64,000 nucleotides of DNA from Abelmoschus esculentus (taxonomy: Eukaryota; Streptophyta; Magnoliopsida; Malvales; Malvaceae). The stretch covers positions 689,501 through 753,500 of the forward strand of contig JAUCBN010000055.1 of NCBI GenBank assembly GCA_035048815.1, in the 5' to 3' direction. The notes beneath the pieces are model-generated. The model saw nothing but the letters and a program-made list of their open reading frames with translations, had not been told where the DNA came from and ran no database searches. The position numbers and the translations under genes are program-made. Positions 28,873 to 42,855 of the stretch are shown one piece after another. How positions within the stretch are numbered: position 1 is the stretch's first letter; each line of letters starts with the position of its first letter.

Positions 28873-31800
28873 TCAATCGCTATAATCTTCGGAAACTGCC
28901 GAGTCTGTACCATCATTGTTTCTAGTTCTGTCTGCTGCTAATTCGTCTGATGCATCACTCATCTCTAGATCTCCTTCTAAATCTTCGTCCTCTTCTTCAA
29001 CCAGCTGTTCAAAGCCATTGCCATTTTCGTAATCGTCCTCTTCATCGGTAGCTACTGCTGGTTCCCTATTCCATCCATTAGAAGCACCGTTATAATCCAA
29101 CTCCCAGTTTCCTTGCTCATATCTCTCGTCTTGTGCATTGTCATCCGACTCATCAGCACTGTTACTATCAGGAGGATTATCCATTGGCACATTCCTGAAG
29201 TTTTCAGCCCTCCATTCTTCATCCAAGTCTCTCCCAGATACAGCACTGGTCTTGGGTTTAACCACATCAGCCATACGAGACACCATTGTATTATCAGCAA
29301 CTCTCCTTTCTGCTCTCTTTCTAACTGTTCGGCGGCCATGTCCAGAACTCTGACCATTTGTTCTTTGGCCCTGCTGTTTGATATGGAGGGTTAAATTATT
29401 GTTTTGTCTAGCACTTCGTTTGACCGAATCATATTTGGAACCTGAACCTCTCCTCTGCCACTGTCTACCGGATCCTTGTTCATGACTCCCTCTTCCCCAT
29501 CTATAGTTGCTGCGCCTACTGTTGCCTACAACCGCAAAGTTTTCTCCTTTCACGGGCTCATCTTGGTTTAGTTCTTTTAAATCAAGCTCTTTTTTCTTGA
29601 TGACAAAAGAGGTTCTCGAAGGAAGCTTCTGCATATTTGAATGACATAAATGGTTAGCTTGCATTCCAAATATTAAATGGCACAGAGCAGCTGCAATACC
29701 ATGAAATAATGAAATGGAGAGAGAAAAAGAGAGAAGTTTTAACCATTTTTAAAGGTCGCATTAAATTATACCCACAAGCTATGAGGGATTAAAATACTCA
29801 CTATATATGCCCTAGCTTCTTTGTTCTCGGAAGGTTCAACTTTCTCCGGCTTTACATACATGATGGACGCATCAAGATCCAAAAGTCGTAAAGCGAGAGC
29901 TGCAGTGGTATTGGGTATCCATGGAAGGACAGGATCAGTAGCATCACTCTCTGATTGAAGAGTAGAACCCAATAGTTCCTTTGTCGTCTCAAAGTTAGAT
30001 GACAAGTAATCTCGCTTTACAGCACTCTCAAGTTGTGTCACCATCTGCAGCACCAACATGGCATTTGAAGTAAGATCAATATCGGAACTATATCTATAGG
30101 CAATGTAAAATTAATGACATAGTTAACATTAAATGAATCATAGTATTAGGCACATGCAAAATGGCTACAGTATCTGTTGAAGAAAGCCGAAGCATAATAA
30201 AAATTGCATAGAACAAGAAACATTGATTTCTATTTTGAACAATCAATCCTGCTTCAGAGTTCAAATAAATGAAAACCTTTAGGAGTTCATCCACAGAAGA
30301 AGACGCATTCAGCTTCCTGCCCCAAATCTTTCTATGATCTTCTGTCCAAATTGATTCAAGGGCTTCAGGTGGAACAGATACCTGGCAAATGGGGGGAAAT
30401 GTAAAAAAAGATTAAGATATTATTCAGACAAAGAAGGGAAAAAGAAATAAATAATAATAATTTATACAGGGAATTCATCAGTGAGTTGCAGCCCTCACCT
30501 CAACTAGACCACACAGGGACTTTAGCAACTTGATTACCGGGGGACAAGAAGAATTAAGAGTATGCATAAACTTGGTGTCTAAATTCCGATCGTCTTTGCA
30601 CTGAATCTCATGTTCTGAGAAATTTGAAAATTTGTTTATGGATCCAAAATTTTGGTGGCAGTAACCACAGTGCATCTCCTCTGGGATATGAGAGCCAAGG
30701 CAAGCATCGCAAACAGCCAACAGCTCCTTGCATCTCTTCTTCCCATATCTCATTGCAGACAAAGCTGACGAATTATAACATTCTTTCCACATCCAATTTT
30801 GGAAATCTAGGTACCTCTTCAAGGCAGACTTTTTCTCATTTTCGTTTCTGCCAAGCTGAATTTTGAAATAAGATAGTGTCTCTGATGCATCAGAGTTCAA
30901 TCTACAGATAGCATTACTGGGATCGTCAAAACTGGCAGGAAGTTCGGGACTGGAATCGACTTCTGAAGCTTTATTTTCGGTAGAGCTTCCACTTCGGCCA
31001 ATAGCTCGGGTACCTTGCAAATTCCTGCGAGCGTTTTCTTTGAAGGAAGGTTCAATCTTGTGCAACATTATCCGTAGATGTGATTCCCTGATTCCTCGCG
31101 CATCTAAAGATGCCAAAAGAGCATCAAAGGCCTACAATGAAGTTGATTGAATACATATAAACAACAATCAGATGTAACAATGAAGTTGATTGAATACGTA
31201 AAAACAACAATCAGATGTAAGACACAAAAGTTATAGCATTTATTCTATTGGTCTAATAATTCATCCCAACATATATCCAGGGTTCTCTTTCTAAATAGCA
31301 TCGCATACCTCTTCAGAATCAATCACCCTCCAACGTCCATCATGCAATTCGACAAATATACGGCTAGAGCAAGGATCATTTTTAGAAGCAGAAGCAACAA
31401 ACTGCCAATATCTATTGCGTTTACGATCTTGGCCAAGAGGTAAAGACCTGTAGGCATACATCTCTTCTGCTCTGTGGGCAATGTATGATTTCAGCTGTGA
31501 GCGTGATCTTTTTGAAGCGTATCCATGCTGCTGAGCAGAGAAGTTATCTTGTCCCATGGAAGCATCTTGAAGTACTAATGCCCTTTCAGCTGGATAACTA
31601 TTGAGGTTATTCTGAACATTTTGTGAACATAACAAGGTTTTTTTGTCTTCTGCAATGCTCAGAAATGCCTCATCATTTTTATTATCAGCAGGAGGAAATG
31701 GACTTGAGCTGGCTTCCAAGGCAGAATTAGGCAGTTGAGCTTCGGCCTTGGTTCCCGTCACAGATGGAAGGTCCATTTTAATAATGATTTCTTCCTTCAG

Positions 31801-34800
31801 ACGACTTTTATCCAGCTGAGCCTCTGTCCACATTTGCTTTTTAAGAGCATTTGCCGCTTCCAAACGATCCTGTGAATTCATAAATCAAATTACGAGGAAA
31901 ATGAAGGGAGCTTGTATGATCAAAGGAACATAAAAACCAGACAAAACTGCAGTTTAAAAATTACCTCAAGCACAGCACGGATAGAATTGCCTTCATTTGC
32001 AATACCGATTAAGGCAACAAGAGCATTGAGGCGTTCCTCAACACTAAGATGAGAATATTCCCCTTCTGAAAGACCCAGGATCCATGACTCGCCAGATTCG
32101 CTTTCATTGATTTCAAGATTGTGTTCATCGGGATTTCCTGTCCCATTCTCGTCACCAGCAACATATTGTCCACTGTTACTTGGATTATTGGCATCCTTCA
32201 TGGTATTTGAAGGGAATGAAGGAAAATCCTCATAAAACTCATCTGGAGCACCAGGTGCACCATTAGTAGAAACACATACTTTTTCGCTTCCCACACAAGT
32301 GTTTACTACATCCTTAGGATGATCAGTATCTTTGTTAGCATTTGAGGGAGTAGCTATATCAACTTCAGGGTCCTCGTCGAGATCACATTCAGAGTCTTCA
32401 TCTCTTTCAACATCATCTCTTTCCATATCATCCCTTTCAACTCCATCGGCGTCTTCACCTAAAAATCCATTTTCAAACTGTCGGATCTTTTTCCTTGCTT
32501 CTGCAAGTATGGCCTCAGCATCAGCAGGATCTTTTCTATAAGCAGGTCGTACACAATAAGTCGAAGGAGCTATTCTTTCAAAAAGCTTTGTATCCCTTGT
32601 CAAAGCAACAGAAATAGAAGCCTCTGGCGTTCTGCTGGTTGAAAGGTCCCGAAGTCCAGATTTCTTATAGGAAACACATAAATTAGGAAAAGGCATGAAA
32701 ATATACAAAACCAGATTGACATCTAATAGGAACACAATACAAACTTACCTGAATCTTATCTGCAAGTTCCAACACTGTCAATCCTTCGCTTCCCTCAAGT
32801 GAAAGAACATGAAAAGCTGCAAATTTTACAGTTCCAGGTGTTAAACGATGCCTTGATCTTCTTGGATGTAAGAGACCTTTTTCTCGCATCAATGCAAATG
32901 CATTCTCGGCTGCTGAACCACTGCGTAGGGTAGAAACAACATTTTCACAACCTTTACCCTGCAGATTCACATAAAATAAGCAAATATCAATCAGCTGCTT
33001 CCTGACCAAGCTGATAGAAAATATCATTGACCCACAAACATGCAATTCAAACTCATTTAAAAGCATGATTCCGAGAAATATAACAACCCAAATAATCTTA
33101 ATTAAAAAGCTTTCATATTCCATCACTTATTAGTACTCTTTTTGTGTTCAATCGGAGCGATAATCAGGAACCATGGGCATACTTATTCTGACGAGGGGAG
33201 CTCCAAGCAACATATCCAGACTTTAAAGCATTCCCATTATGACATATAATATCACACACACATGAACGCTAGACATTATCATGGGAGAAAGAAATTGTTT
33301 ATCAGAGCAGAACAGAGAAATGCTACAACCTCATCATTATCTCCCACGTATGTCCGGGCAGCAGTTCGTTTCTTTAACTGTGGTCCAAAGCCAGCAGATA
33401 TTGCTAGCTGGCGGAAAATTTCAGGCCATGTTAATGGATTCAAGTGGTGCTGCCAATTTCGGATGTCAAAACCCCAGGAATATGCCTGGAAAATATAAAA
33501 TGCAGAAGGGTTCAGCAATAATGAAAAATAAGGACCACGACAAAGGTACAGCACCACTTACCCCTTCAACAATTTGAGGGTGTCCACCTTCGGGGTTGGC
33601 AGCAGAGTACTGATTCATCCCTGACACAGTCACTGGTGCTCTTGCAACATCTTCAATGTCTTTTATGATTGATTTCAACAGAGCAACATGTATCTCACCC
33701 AACAACCTTGAATCCTAATGTCAACATGATAAGAATATTAAAACTAGAAAGCTGAAAAAAATGAAACTATATAACGAAATATTCTATTAGAAACTCACAT
33801 AGTCATGAAAAGCTTGGATAAACTCATCAAGCGTAAAAGGCCATAGTCTGAGAACATCAGCAAAAGTAATCAAAAATTTCCATGCCTGATAAAGGAAATT
33901 ATGTTATTGGATCTTTTACCCTTAGAAATAAAGTACCATATGTATATTTTAGCTTTAATCATTCAGAAAACAAACTGCAGATATAAATCTTGAGAAAGAA
34001 CATTAGACTTGTAATTTAAAGCAGAGGAAAGTATGTCATACCATGAGAAGATTCCCGACATTCTCCTCAGAATCAACCCATGGTTGAATAGCAAATATTC
34101 TTTTCAATTGCATAGATTTTGGAGGAAACAGACTTAAAGAGCCTAAATCAAAAATATTAGTGTTATTAACAGCTCCAAGGTACTACAAACTCAAAATTGA
34201 TGGCAAAAGAACACGACTATGTCTATCACACAATGAAAAGTCAAAAAACACTTCGGGAAAAATTCACATAAACAATAAGAGAACATAACTCTGCAACTTC
34301 AAGCAAAAGAAATACAATTAATACACCCATAACCATATCCTCCTAACTAAGAATAAACTAAAATTATTCATTAAAGGGCACAAAGCTCAAAATCAAAGTA
34401 TAATTTATATAAATGCAATCAGACAAATACAAACTTCAAGAGATACTTACGTCTAAATGACTCAAGATTTTGCAAACTCGAGTGATCTAGATGAATAATT
34501 GAGGATAATCCCTTGCTGGCAGCAGCCAATTCCATGAGTTCTAGTTGTTCATCTTCAAAAAGATCCATAGACTCTTTAGCAATTTTTCGTGCAGCTGCCT
34601 TCTCTCGGGCAACTCTACGTCTCGCTTCCTCTTTCTCTCTGCGAAGCTCTTCCTTTTGTCTCTTCTTCTCAGCCTATAAGGTAGCCCAAAATTAAAACCA
34701 AAGACTAGAAGAAAGAGAGAGTTCTCGTAATTTTTTATTAGTCACAACATTTTATACTCAAAATAACTCAGATTAATGAGTTCTCAAACTAACTCGTAAA

Positions 34801-36928
34801 TATTCTTTCTGCATAAACTTTTCTCTTCTTTCCATTTCACGTCTTTGCTCACGCTGTAATCTCTCTTCTTCTCGCACCTTCTCACGTAATAACCTCTCTT
34901 CTTCCTTCCTTCTTTCACGCTCAAGTCTTTCCATTTCTTTCCTCATTCTTTCTTCACTCTGAGAAAACAATTTTTATGATATGAATGAATAAGATGATTC
35001 GTCAGGTCAATTTAAAAAAATTAAAAGAAGAAGCAAACCTTCCGTCTTTTATTATCTAGTTTCTCAAGCTCTTTACGAATTCTATTCTCATGTGCTTCAA
35101 CCTCTCTTGCAATTCTAATTTCATCACTCTACGAGAAAGATGACACAAAATTAGAAATCCTGAAAGTAAGTAGATAATATATGAAACATATTAAATAAGC
35201 TAGGTACCTTGCGCTTCCTATCATTTCTTAAATCAGCATCATTGTTCAAAGTTTGCCCAGCAGACAACATACATGAATCTTCAGATCCCAAAACCGGATG
35301 GGAACTAGACTGAGCAATTATTCTGCCATTTGGAAATGATTCCCTTTCTGCAAGAGAATCCTCAACCACTTGAGATGATAAAGGAATAATTCCAGTCTTG
35401 TCTTGTTGAGGTAAAACACGAACTCGAGATCCATGACCTTGGATACTGTGAACCCTGGACAATGACTCCTCTCCATGTACAAATGGTGCAGCTCTAGCCC
35501 TTGCACCATCAACTGGAGATTCATGAAAAAGTGACCGAGTAATTTGTCCATATGCATCAGATCTAAGACATGAATGCTCTGGAAGAAACTGATACTCATG
35601 AAAATCCCTTGAAGCAGCCTGCAGACATGGTTCATATGATATCAATAAAGCAATCATATACACCATGCGATATAAGTTTTATTCCATTAAAATTAAAAAA
35701 ATTAAAAAAACAATCTTTTTTCAATTTTAAATATAGCATAACATCTGGCTTAAAATGATGAAAATATCAAAGATAATCATCCCAGCAGCATGTCACTTTA
35801 AACATGCTAGACTGCTAAACCAACTATATATATAACAGCCAGCACGATGAAGAGGCTACGTTGAGACATTCAAAAAAGATGGACTAATCACCCTACCACT
35901 GATGAACTGTCACAACTACATTACAATATAACAATTTCTTCAATGACACATGCAAATTTAATATCTAAGTATACAGGAAGTTAGATGAAAAAGGAGTTTG
36001 GAGAAACCAACTTTGCTTGAGCGGCCATCATGTCGCTCATAAGACTGCGCGGACCTCTTCTGCGGCTCAGGAATCGCTGTTCACAAAAAAAAAAAAAAAA
36101 TCAAAACATGTATTTCCACTCTAATCCACCAGTACTAAGCCTACTACATAACAACACTACACTATCTATCCAAAAGTAAACAAACTAAACAACACCTAAT
36201 TTTATAAATCCATGAATGAAAGAGCGAAATGTAGTCTGCATTTCGGGAAAATGTGAACTCTATATAAGCAACATTATACCTCCGAATGCATCAGGAGGCA
36301 ATGGATCAAACTCTAGTCCCAGAATAGGGCCATCATCCCTCAATGGCTCCCCCAACTGTGCCTCCACACAAGCAATTGCTCTCAACTCCATTATCGACTG
36401 CTGCGACTCATAATACCTCCTCATCGTCGGTGGCACATCATCCATCATGCTCCTAGATTTCCTCGGCTCCATACAAGGACTGGATCCATAACCCGACCCA
36501 GACTCATTTCCCGGATCCGGTCCAACCCGTAACTCATTGATTGGTGATCCTGGAGGTACTGCAGCACCTTTTCGCGGTTTTTTCGTAGGATTATCCTTTT
36601 TCTCTTTCAATCTCCGGTGACAAAACCACATCTGTAACTGCCGATCTGTTAATCCTAATTTCTCCGATAATTCAGCCCGCGTAGCTTCAGAAGGATACGT
36701 CTCCTCTAAGGGGAAAACAACAGAAATCACCATAAAATTCCAAAAAATAAAAATCAACAATTTAACAGAGAGATGAATAAACATACGAGCATAAGCTTTT
36801 TCGAGAGCTTCGAGCTGAACCGGAGTCTTCATCTGCCGTTTAGGCTTGACGTTACCTTCATTGGAACAATTACCAGTTTTATTCTGATTTTTCACCTGAT
36901 CGTTTTCTCCTTCAGAACCAGGCTCCAT
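28873..36928 (-). CDS. RLT-type homeobox-DDT domain chromatin remodelling subunit
   Basis: Eighteen minus-strand exons give 1741 residues, in frame at every junction: 36928-36787, 36705-36280, 36076-36012, 35618-35208, 35128-35039, 34958-34794, 34673-34451, 34142-34042, 33885-33799, 33714-33562, 33485-33330, 32958-32749, 32663-31965, 31869-31309, 31131-30499, 30381-30277, 30044-29802 and 29628-28873. Domains: homeodomain at about 28-88 (LQMWFCHRRLKEKK); coiled coil 349-480 rich in Glu and Arg; WHIM1/DDT at about 515-600; HARE-HTH at about 700-780 (RLTPGTVKFAAFHVL); WHIM2 near 955; WSD near 1110-1190 (RNRYWQF). The tail is acidic. This is the RINGLET family; Arabidopsis RLT1 and RLT2 pair with ISWI ATPases CHR11 and CHR17 to slide nucleosomes and restrain flowering. 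I cannot choose between RLT1 and RLT2. Confidence 0.95.
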
Positions 36929-38392
36929 TCGTACAAAACCCAGAAATCAAAGATCACAAATTTAGGGTTCCAACAAAAAAAGGGTTAATTTTTCTGCTCC
37001 TCCTTATTCTTCCCTTTCTCTCTCTCATAAAAACACGAAATATCTTGGAAGTCAAGAAAGGGAAAGGGTGAGAATTTTTTTCCAAGAAGAACAATGAATT
37101 AAACGAAATTAATAATTTTACTAAGAAATCAAAACGGAAATAATAAAAATAATAATGGGGGAAAGATAAAGTGAAATTAAGAACAAAACAATAACATAAA
37201 CATAAACAACTACAGTCTTCTTTCATTATAAATTCCATAATAAATTTCTTTTCTTTTTCTGGCACTGACAACTAAATCCTTTTTCTTTTTGAATTTTGGG
37301 TTCCCCTTTGTTTTTTTTTATTGAATTTGATGTTGTTTTTCTTGTGGTAAGAGAAAAAATCTATAAAAAATGGTTTTTAAAAGATTTTATTTTGGAATTT
37401 TATGCAATTTCGAGTCTTTAATTTTCTTTTTTTCTTTCGTTTGTGTTCATGGTTTGGGTTGCTGAAGGGAATCTCATGTGGTTCGGCAATCGAGTTATTG
37501 GCTAAGGACGTTGATTTATGTTGTTGTGGGACCCTTGCCTTGCTCTGCTTTTGGGATCAGCCTAACCTACCTATGAATTTGGGTTAAAAAGCTTAATTAA
37601 TTTTGAATTAATTGTGTCATAAGACTCTAAATTATAATTAATTATAATTAAATTCTAAACTTTAAATTATTTTGATTGAATCTTTTAAAGCATTAAGTCA
37701 TGCCAATTAAATTCATTTATCAATTTAATTATTAATTTGAGCATTTAAATACCAACTTAAATCTCGTGTATATATTTACGATCTAATCTACATATTCTAA
37801 ATATATTCCATAACAAATATAAATCAATGTTTATCTAGATTAACTGTTAAACAAACCAAATATTTTGATGATGGGTTTGATCGAATAATTAGGTAAAATT
37901 TTGATGGTATAATTTTAGATTAGGTACGACAACAAGCATATTTATATGTGTAGCGATGAATAAATATCATCTGATTTATTATCGGATTATTTATTGTTGG
38001 GTTTTAATTATCTAGAAGTACTGATCGGATTAAAAGTAAAAAAATAGTGTCATAATAAAACCAAAATTATTATTATCCGACACAACTTGATTCGAATTAT
38101 TATTTAATTAATACAAATACTATTCACATGATATATATAGTTTTATTATTTTTCACATTCTGTTCAACTCCCTGAAAAGCTTCTAGTTCTAATGAAACAA
38201 AGCTTAATTTGAGAGACAGAATATTTATGAGTGATACTAGTACATATTATTATCAGTCAACACAGGCTGATACAAAGTTACAAATGGTTTTGACTCTGAA
38301 ATTAAAAAATGATGGGGGAAGGGGAAAAGCTTCACAATTACCAAATTTAATCTTCAGGATTCCCTCCATTTCCATGCCTCTTCCTTTCCTTC
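36929..38392. other. RLT 5' region and intergenic DNA
   Basis: 36929-37300 is probably the RLT 5' UTR and promoter, pyrimidine-rich on the coding strand. 38200-38392 is likely 3' UTR of the translocator gene. Short open frames at 37402-37587 and 38209-38472 show no domain. Confidence 0.4.
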
Positions 38393-41185
38393 TCATGCTG
38401 CTTTCGTTTGCTGCAAATATAGAATCATATTCGGCATTGTTAGAACATATTGTCACGTCTGAAAACATGTAGGGTCGTTAATCTCTGTCGGGAGAAAAAA
38501 AAAGTTTTGGTATATATAAACGGTGATGCAACATTATTAGACATGTTTTTTTTTTTTTTGAAGAGATGATTATGGCATGTGACAGACAATATGTATCATA
38601 TTTGTAATAAATCATGTATTTCTTTTTAAAGTTGAATGTATTGTACTCACTCGTTTCTCTTCTTCAATCTTGGCCTTGATCAAAGAGTAGGCTGCCACTC
38701 CAGCAATTGCTATGGCTGTTCCGATACCCGTCTGAGTTGAAATCTTGTTCCCTGCACCAAGTATAGTTTGTTGGATACGGTTGTACTAGACATGAAGAAA
38801 TCCATGGAATCTGAAGAATTATAGACTTACCAAAGACAAGGATTGAGAAGCCGATGACAAACACACGTTTCAGCACGTTGCCAACCGCGTGAGTAAGTGG
38901 TGCCACCCGCTCTAGTGTGTTGGTAGCCAACTGAATGACCGAAAAAATAGAACTTCATCAGCTTCTACATAGCTTGAAACAATAAAAATGGAGGAAATTG
39001 ATAATGTACCTGATTATAGAGATGGTAGAACATCCCCACCCAGAAAAGATCCGAGACAAACTTAGTCAAACCGACTTTAGCAATTGCATCATTGAACCCA
39101 TGCTTCATCAATTGAGGACCCTCAAACTGCAACAGCCAACACAACAGGCATATAGGGAAACATGGAAGGGTTTAAACAGACTTGTGTGCTTAAGCTTTTA
39201 ATCATCTAAAAACACTACAGCTGTATGCATTGAAACATTCTTTTACTTACAATGATGGCTGGGGGAATACAAACGAAGAGAGCGATGATGGAAATGTAAG
39301 CATAGACATTAGTACTGTCCATATCCGTCTGCAGATAAAAGGAAAAACCGAAAATCATTAGAATTCCAAGTTCTTCACAAACTGAAAAGTATGAGAAGAA
39401 AGGTCGAGAGTTTCAAACAAAGGTCACCATTGCTTTCTTGGAATAGATACTCCTGTAAGTGAAGGAGATGTTGGAAATCATTGCACTAATGAAACCCGTC
39501 CAGTTGAATGACAGCTCAGTCAGGGATGCCATGGATACACCTGCATTCGGCTCGCAAATAATTAATGACACCAACACGTGGTGAAATTTTAACAACTGAA
39601 TTCAATATGCCAATGTAAAATACAGAGCAGGTAGTTTGTTGGGTATGCACAATTAGAGCTAGAGGGAACTAAGAGAATATAATTTTTACTTTGAATTGGG
39701 TTTGAATAAGGTGATCAAACGGAGAACAAAGAGATTACCAAGAACAACAGGAGCAAGAGACAGCCATAGAGTAATTGGTATGGATTGTCCAAGTATGAAC
39801 TGGGAAGCAGCAGCATTGAAGAAAGGCTCGAGTGCTGAAAAAACAAACAAGTTATGCCTTATGAGCCTAAAAAGCAATACTGCATTTAACCAATACATTT
39901 ATTTATCACAAGAGAATAGATTCACGATGTCAGTACCTTTGATTGTGTGGGTGAAAGAGACGGCAACAGCTGCAAAGGAGACATTGCTAGTTACATGACC
40001 CAGTGCATGACAAACAGCAACAGGGATCAACAACTTCAGTAGGTTTCCATCGATAGGCTACAGACATGAAAAACAACAATTACATGGTATTAATCAGGGT
40101 AAAATTTCAGTAAAAACAACAATCTTAGGACACCATACTAAAAGTTACATTTTTTCCTCTGACAGAAAATTACTACTCATGAACGCTTCCCAACATAACC
40201 ACAGGTTTCTTACACCATTTGCACTTCAATAAGATTCATGCTATACGGCAATAAAGTTATAACATTCAGCGGTTAACCACACATTTTCCCAAGTAAGCAA
40301 TCAAATGAAGGGAAAAAAAGCATATCTGTTACAATTTACACATATTCATAGAGTTATAAACCGTAATTATGAAAAGAAACAGTCAGATTCGAGATAATAG
40401 GGGTGAGTTTCACTTACCGCCCGCTTAGGAAGGCCTACAGCCCAGCTCAGCAAACAGTACACCACCCCAACGAACAAGTGAATGACCGATACAAAACTGC
40501 ACCAAAGTAGCCATGAAAATAATCATTCGCAGTAAAACCGTGCTATAAACAATGATTAAGAATCAAAAAATGTGAAGGAAAATTCAAGTACTCACTAAGG
40601 ATAAGGGAAGTAATTGTAAATCTTCTTGTTGAGAATGTTGAATATCACATTCAAGAAGTACCTTGAATCAAGAGTAAATAAATAGATATGATCATGTAAT
40701 TTCATGAAAACCGAATTGAAGTTCGTAAACTCGGATTGAGTTGAATTGTATTGTTGAAACGTTTTTCGTACTTAAAAACTCACCACATGAAGAAGAAAAA
40801 GCCGGTAACAAGCGCGGGATACTTGTCGAAGAATCCAACCGGAGCGATCTTCGCATCCCTGCAAACACCAAGTCAGTGAGTCAGTGATGGAAGCGTGCAC
40901 GAGTTGATCGAGTTAGAACGTAGGAAACGGACCACACCCGGCGGAATCGCTTCCTCCGGCCGTGGCTAAAACCGGCTTCAAAACCTCCCGCTTAGTAACC
41001 AACGAGGTCTCGAGTAGCAAGGCCGGCCTTAGCTGCCTTCCCCATATGACGTTCCCGCCTTCACCTACGGCTCCGATTGGCTTCGCCGAAGCGAATGACA
41101 CGTTGACGCTCCCCCGCGACAGCTTCGTACGCAATTGAGGTAATCCTGAGATAACAGAAGCGCGTAACAACACTCGCGACTCCAT
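38393..41185 (-). CDS. TPT: Chloroplast triose-phosphate/phosphate translocator
   Basis: Twelve minus-strand exons join in frame to 403 residues: 41185-40938, 40858-40784, 40661-40596, 40496-40418, 40057-39937, 39834-39739, 39540-39428, 39328-39251, 39126-39010, 38930-38831, 38751-38651 and 38410-38393. The N-terminal 75 or so residues form a Ser/Arg-rich chloroplast transit peptide ([20 protein letters not shown]). The mature part has eight to ten helices of the drug/metabolite transporter fold. Signature segments are [34 protein letters not shown] and [12 protein letters not shown]; the Lys-Arg pair in the last corresponds to phosphate-contacting residues in this family. It exports triose phosphate and 3-phosphoglycerate from the chloroplast in exchange for phosphate. 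The start ATG at 41185 is chosen over an in-frame upstream ATG because it fits the family N-terminus. The last coding exon is only 18 nt (QTKAA). Confidence 0.96.
38511..38590 (+). repeat. Retroelement-like repeat inside the last TPT intron
   Basis: Shares TATATAAACGGTGATG, a TTATTAGACATG segment, AAGAG and GTGACA with the two copies near 7664 and 7846. It lies within the intron 38411-38650. Confidence 0.5.
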
Positions 41186-41984
41186 TGCTAGAGAGATAAC
41201 GAAATGTGTGTATGCTAGCAAGAGCTAGCTCTTAATGGGTGGAGGGAAATTAACAGTCCCTTGTTTTTTTCCTTCCGAATTACAAATACAATTTCTAATA
41301 TTGATCAACGGTGTAGAATCATAGATGGTTGGGTGAGAATCGGATACTAATTAGAACATCACAATCCAATTATTAATCAAATCTTCAGTATTAAATGCAA
41401 AAATCTTGTTGTGTGTTAGGATTTGTGGACAGATCGGAGGATGTCCGAGTCTTAATCTGAGACTGTAGACGTCGGAGTAGGACCGACTCTTATCCCCAGT
41501 GAAGGGCTCCTGTAGGAACAAGATAACACAAGACTTGTCCGATTAGGACGCCGATCCCTACAGTCCTTCACTTTCTGAAGAATCCTTATCCTCACAAAAA
41601 AATCATTTTTCTTGGGTGGTGAAAACTAAAGATATATTCTTAATTTATATATATAATTTATACAAATATATCTAAACTTAAAAATTAGAACACCAATGAT
41701 CAATAGGCTAGATATAATGGTCCAACTTAAATTGATGTATAAAATTTTTAAGTCGGTCAAATTTTAAATGTTTAACGAGTTAAATCGAGTTTTTAAAAGG
41801 ATGTAGTTGTATTTAATTAAAGTTAAAGATAATTATTTTTGAATTTTTGAATTGATTAAAAATATAATTCGATTTATATCTATTACTAATCGTATAATAT
41901 TCTTTGTTTAAGGTACTTCCAAGACCCTCTTAAAAAGAAAAAAAACACTACATTCTTTATTGTTAGAACTTTTTACTAATAACA
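41186..41984. other. TPT upstream region
   Basis: Probable 5' UTR and promoter near 41186-41300. At 41400-41560 there is a GC-richer stretch with CCGA motifs but no coding frame. The rest is AT-rich. Confidence 0.4.
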
Positions 41985-42115
41985 CGAGTCTTTTAGTTTA
42001 AGTGGTTAACGGAACAGTTGTTGTTTTTAGAAGTCACGAGTTTGAATACCAATAATTGTAACGAAATGATTGAGTTATCAATATCAAAAAATTAAGATTA
42101 ATTTTTAAAATATAT
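41985..42115 (+). repeat. SINE-like repeat, copy C
   Basis: Has both internal pol III promoter-like boxes: TAGTTTAAGTGG (A-box type, 41994-42005) and CGAGTTTGAATACC (B-box type, 42037-42050), spaced as in a tRNA gene. The GATTGAGTTATCAATATC tail matches the other copies. Confidence 0.55.
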
Positions 42116-42630
42116 ATTACTGTACTCACCGTAAACTAAATTCTAGTTTTGATCTATTACCGACCTGCTTAAACTTCGCATTCAGTTTCTGTTGAACTAT
42201 TGGTTTAACGGCAACAGAAAACTTTCATGACCGTTACGAAGATTTTGTTTCCTGCGGACCAGACACATTGGACTTAATATGCGGATAAGGACAATTGGCT
42301 CCACAAAGAGAATCTGCGACCGGGATTATCGATTCATTGGTTTGATTAGGCTTAAAATGTAGATATAATGTCTAAAAATGTTAAAAATATTTGATTCAAG
42401 AATTATTTGGTTAAAAATATTTAGTTATTAATGTTTTATTTTGAATTAAATTTTTTTATAAATAAAATTTTTTTGTTAACTGCTAATGAAAATTTGATTG
42501 ATAAAATTACATGTCGGAAATATTTTATATAATTTTATGAAATTATTTTTTATTGATGTGTCATACTAAAAAGTCAACATATTTACTTATATGATATTGT
42601 TATTGCAGTGTGGACTATCATGTGAGTAAA
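42116..42630. other. AT-rich intergenic DNA
   Basis: Nothing recognised. Confidence 0.4.
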
Positions 42631-42631
42631 A

Positions 42632-42855
42632 AACTTTCGTCTCTTTTTCATGTATCCTTTCATGCCCCCCGTGAAAAAATATAAAATTTGAATTTCAAAC
42701 CCTAACCCTTATTTTTATATTTTAAACCCTAAAAAATACATTATACCCTTGATTCCCTAAACCCTGACTACAACCTCTAATATTAAACCCTAAACCCTAA
42801 TCCCCTAATTTAAAATGTAGGTACGAAAGAATGTATGGGAAAGAGGTAGACGATT
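42632..42855. mobile_element. Inverted-repeat element with interstitial telomere-like core
   Basis: Arms TCTTTTTCATGTATCCTTTC (left) and GAAAGAATGTATGGGAAAGA (right) are imperfect inverted copies. The core at 42696-42807 holds many exact or near copies of the plant telomere unit CCCTAAA. There is no coding frame. Ends are approximate and no target duplication was identified. Confidence 0.5.

Noticed and set aside
34513..34695. Plus-strand Ser/Arg-rich frame
   Set aside because: Antisense of the RLT coiled-coil exon.
41985..42060. tRNA gene suggested by A-box and B-box motifs
   Set aside because: Neither a cloverleaf nor an acceptor stem can be drawn, and the same sequence recurs at other sites as a SINE-like repeat.
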